Source: Gnetum montanum (lineage: Eukaryota > Streptophyta > Gnetopsida > Gnetales > Gnetaceae). From it: 64,000 bases of DNA. The stretch covers positions 304,179 to 368,178 of the forward strand of contig MNCI01001978.1 in the NCBI GenBank assembly GCA_015680685.1, written 5' to 3'. The position numbers and the translations under genes are program-made. Shown here piece after piece: positions 60,801 to 64,000 of the stretch; the first letter of the stretch is position 1; every line of letters begins with the position of its first letter. The notes below the pieces were generated by a model. That model made no database searches. It saw nothing but the letters and a program-made list of their open reading frames with translations, and was not told the origin of the DNA.

Positions 60801-63800
60801 GTCATGAGGGACCGTTGGGCCAACACTTGATCACGATGGACCGTTTGGCCAACAGTTGTTCACGAGGGTCCATTGGGCCAACACTTGGTCATGAGGAACC
60901 ATTTGGCCAACACTTGGTCATTAGGGACCGTTGGGCCAAACTTGGTCACGAGGGACCGTATGGCCCACACTTGGTCATGAGGGATGCTTTGGCCAACAGT
61001 TGGTCATGAGGAACCGTTGGGCCAACACTTTGTCATGAGGGTTCGTTGGGCCAACCGTTCATCACGATGCTCTGTTTGGCTAATAGTTGGTCACGAGGGA
61101 CCGTTGGGCCAACCCTTGGTCACGAGGGACCGTTTGGCCAACCATTGGTCACAAGGGACCATTGGGCCAACACTTGGTCACGAGAGACCATTGGGCAAAC
61201 CCTTGGTTAGGAGGGACCATTTGGCCCATGCTTGGTCATGAGGGACTATTGGGCAAATAGTTGGTCACAAGGGACTATTTGGCCAACATTTGGTCACAAG
61301 GGACCATTGGGCCAACCCTTGGTCATGAGGGACCGTTGGACCAACCCTTGGTCATGAGGGAGCATTTGGCCAACCGTTGGTCACGAGGGATCGTTTGGCC
61401 AACCCTTGGTCTCGAGGGACCTTTGGTCCAACACTTGGTCATGAGGGACCATTGGGCCAACCCTTGGTGACAAGGGACCATTTGGCCCATAGTTGGTCAT
61501 GAGGGACCATTGGGCAAACAGTTGGTCACGAGGTACCGTTGGATCAATGCTTGGTCACGAGGGACCGTTTGGCCAACACTTAGTCATGAGGGTCCATTGG
61601 ACCATCACTTGGTCACGTGAGAGTGCTCATGTTAGGGCAGCTATGCGAGGTGTTCCAATGAAGAGCACTCTCATGAGAGCACTGTGCGGTGCTCCTAGGG
61701 AGAACGCTACCTCTCCCCATATATGCTGATTGGGCCAGTTTCAGCCATACCATCCTGCACCCTTATACCTTTGGTCACGAGGGACTGTTGGGCCAACACT
61801 TGGTCACGATGGACCGTTTGGCCAACAGTTGGTCACGAGGGTCCATTGGGCCAACACTTGGTCTCATGAGAGCACCCGTGCCAATGTAGCTATGCGAGGT
61901 GCTCTCATTGAGAGCACTCTCAGGAGAGCACCATGCGGTGCCCCTAGGGAGAAGGCTACTTCTCCCCATATATGTTGATTGGGCCAGTTTTAGCCATACC
62001 ATGCTACACCCTTATAAATTTGGTCACGAGGGACTGTTGGGCCAACACTGGGTGACGAGTGATCGTTTGGCCCACACTCCGTCACGAGGGACTGTTGGGC
62101 CAACAGGTTGATCATGAGGGACCGTTGGACCAACGCTTGGTCACGAGGGACTGTTTATTCAACAATTGGTCACGAGGGACCGTTTGGCCAACACTTGGTC
62201 ACGAGGGACCATTGCGCCAACACTTGGAGATGAGGGTCCATTGGGCAACCCCTTGGTCATGAGGGACCATTGGTTCAACGCTTGGTCATGAGGGACCATT
62301 TGGCCAACACCTGGTCACAACAGTCCATTAGGCTATCACTTGATCCCATAAGAGCGCTCGTGCCAGCGTAGCTATGCAAGGTGCTCCCATGGAGAGCACT
62401 CTTATGAGAGCATCATGTGGTGCTCCCAGGGAGAATGCTACCTTTCCCCATATATGTTAATTGGGCCAGTTGGACCAACACTTGTTCAGGAGGGACTATT
62501 GAACCATCACTTGGTCACGAGGGACCGCTGGGCCAACACTTGGTCACGAGTGTCCATTGGGCCATCACTTGGTCTAGCGAGAGCACTCGTACCAATGCAA
62601 CTATGCGAGGTGCTCCCATGGAGAGCACTCTTGTGAGAGCACCATGCTGTGCTTCCAAGGAGAATACTACCTCTCCCCATATATGCTGATTGGGCCAGAT
62701 TCAGCCATACCATCTTGCACCCTTATAAATATGGTCAGAAGGGACCGTTGGGCCAACCCTTGGTCACGAGGGTCCATTTGGCCAACACTTGGTCACGAGG
62801 GATCGTTTGGCCAACACTTGGTCACGAGGGACCACTTGGCCAACACTTGGTCATGAGGGTCCATTGGGCCAACCCTTAGTCACGATGGTCTATTAGGCCA
62901 ACACTTGGTCACGAGGGACCGTTGGTTCAACACTTGGTCATGAGGGACCGTTTGGCCAACTCTTGGTCATGAGGGTCTGCTGGGCCATCACTTCGTCTCA
63001 TGAAAGCACTTGTGCCAATGCAGCTATGCGAGGTGCTCCCATGCAAAGAACTCTCGCAAGAGCACCGTGCGATGCTCCCAGGGAGAACACTGCCTCTCCT
63101 CATATATGTTGATTGGGCTAGTTTCAACCATACCATCCTACACCCTTATAAATTTGGTCATGATGGACCGTTGGGCCAACACTTGGTCACGAGGATCCGT
63201 TGGGCCAACCCTTGGTGATGATGCTCCGTTTGGCCAACACCTGGTGACGAGGGACCGTTGGGCCAACCCTTGGTTACAAGGGACTGTTTATTCAATAGTT
63301 GGTCATGATGGACCATTGGGCCAACACTTGGTCATGAGGGTCCGTTGCGTCAACACTTGGACACGAGGGTCTGTTAGGCCAACCCTTGGGTACGAGGACC
63401 GTTGGATCAACGCTTGGTTACAAGGGACCGTTTGGCCAACACTTGGTTACGAGGGTCCATTGGACCATCACTTGGTCATGTGATAGCGCTCGTGCTAGCA
63501 CAGCTATGTGAGGTGCTCCCATGGAGAGCACTCTCATGAGAGCACCATGCGATGTACCCAGGGAGAACGCTATGTCTCCCCATATATGCTGATTGGCCTA
63601 GTTTCAGCCATACCATCCTGCACCCTTATAAATTTTCTGACGAGGGACCGTTGGGCCAGCCATTGGTCACGAGGGTCCGTTTGGCCAACACTTGATCATG
63701 AGGGACTGTTGCGCCAACACTTGATCATGAGGGACCATTGGGCCAACCCTTGGTCATGAGGGACCGTTCGGCCAACAGTTGGTTACGAGGGTCCGTTGGG

Positions 63801-63850
63801 CCAACCCTTGGTCACGAGGGACCATTGGGCCAACACTTGGTCATGAGGGT
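36882..63850. repeat. 29-bp minisatellite, about 27 kb, roughly 700 units
   Basis: The unit is G-A-G-G-G-A-C-C-G-T followed by TGGGCCAACA and CTTGGTCAC, 29 bp. Common variants are ACCATT or ACTGTT for ACCGTT, TTTGGCC for TTGGGCC, CCAACCC or CCAACAG for CCAACAC, and CATGAG or CACAAG for CACGAG. Tandem order is broken only by about 34 modules (next entry). The copy number is my estimate from length minus modules. As 29 is not a multiple of three and no plus frame has a stop, any frame cycles through all three and translates as a 29-residue periodic peptide (RDRWANTWS, RGTVGPTLGH, EGPFGQHLV). I see no start, splice or domain signal supporting a protein. Confidence 0.93.
37390..63640 (+). repeat. 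Punctuating modules of the 29-bp array, about 34 copies of about 155 bp
   Basis: Each module has a tract like GAGAGCGCTCGTGCTAGC, GCTATGCGAGGTGCTCCCAT and GGAGAGCACTCTCATGAGAG, then CACCGTGCGGTGCTCC, then the core CCATATATGCTGATTGGGCC, CAGCCATACCATCCTGCACC and CTTATAAATTTGGTCA. The CATATATG core lies near 37485, 38661, 39317, 39885, 40827, 42557, 43588, 44636, 45463, 48031, 48667, 49356, 50460, 51377, 52237, 52467, 52886, 53359, 53680, 54194, 54643, 55403, 56348, 57351, 57891, 58678, 59623, 60744, 61715, 61967, 62448, 62682, 63097 and 63578. Some copies are shortened (44636, 52237, 62448), and 53359 is followed by a small duplication. Inverted repeats GGTGCTC/GAGCACC and the palindrome CTCTCATGAGAG are frequent. 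Confidence 0.9.
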
Positions 63851-64000
63851 TGTAACGACGGAAAACGTCAGCAGCTGGAAATACCGACCGAAATTCCATG
63901 TACACAGCTTTAACCACGGATCCGCGCGAGGGCTAAGCTGGAAAAACGAATCCGCGGTGCCCTGAACGGTCTTGTCGATCAGATAGGGACTTACGGGTCA
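63851..64000 (-). mobile_element. LTR end of the same family as 20944-24930, reversed and window-truncated
   Basis: It starts TGTAACGACGGAAAACGTC, the reverse complement of the 3' end of the LTR at 24781-24930, and matches over all 150 visible bases with about eight differences, mostly transitions. It begins abruptly in a 29-bp unit (left flank AGGGT), so a full element in minus orientation probably continues past the window. Confidence 0.9.

Overview
The window is nuclear DNA from a land plant, probably a seed plant with a large, repeat-rich genome. The evidence is a Ty3/gypsy-type LTR retrotransposon with plant-style gag, protease and reverse transcriptase, a passenger gene with GT-AG introns, and very long satellite arrays. 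I cannot name the species. I see no intact host gene, tRNA or rRNA. Almost everything is transposon or tandem repeat, and the coding parts carry many C-to-T type nonsense codons.

Layout. (1) 1-12543: a decayed gypsy-type element on the minus strand, cut by the left window edge. Read from right to left it has a 5' LTR (11283-12543), a primer-binding site (11262-11277), a leader, one long gag-protease frame (10618-6440) and the start of reverse transcriptase (768-1). Between protease and reverse transcriptase lies a gene on the opposite (plus) strand, 1378-5903. I reconstruct eight exons for it that join in frame into about 1,059 codons. It combines an FCP1/HAD-phosphatase-like domain whose catalytic aspartates are replaced, a domain resembling the 'putative plant transposon protein' family, and a coiled-coil/acidic tail. 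Hairpin-forming repeats bracket it, and a palindromic motif (AGCGTATACGCT and relatives) is dense at the 5' side of both transcription units. (2) 12549-36881: a 15-bp minisatellite, interrupted by a 646-bp satellite array (13099-20140, about 10.9 copies) and by an LTR element (20944-24930) with a perfect 5-bp target duplication and a sequencing gap inside. (3) About 36882-63850: a 29-bp minisatellite of roughly 700 units, punctuated about 34 times by a module made of hairpins plus a TATA-containing core. The same core occurs three times in the 15-bp array, so the two arrays are related. (4) 63851-64000: the end of another LTR of the same family as in (2), in opposite orientation, running off the window.

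Together this reads as a methylated heterochromatic block in which two LTR families and three tandem-repeat families have nested into one another. Most unit-to-unit variation I read is CG to TG or CA. The most unusual items are the antisense, intron-containing passenger gene and the punctuated 29-bp array. The many open reading frames in the arrays follow from stop-free repeat units and are not annotated as genes. Two runs of N (22330-23154 and 35435-36043) and one single N (28865) mark assembly gaps.
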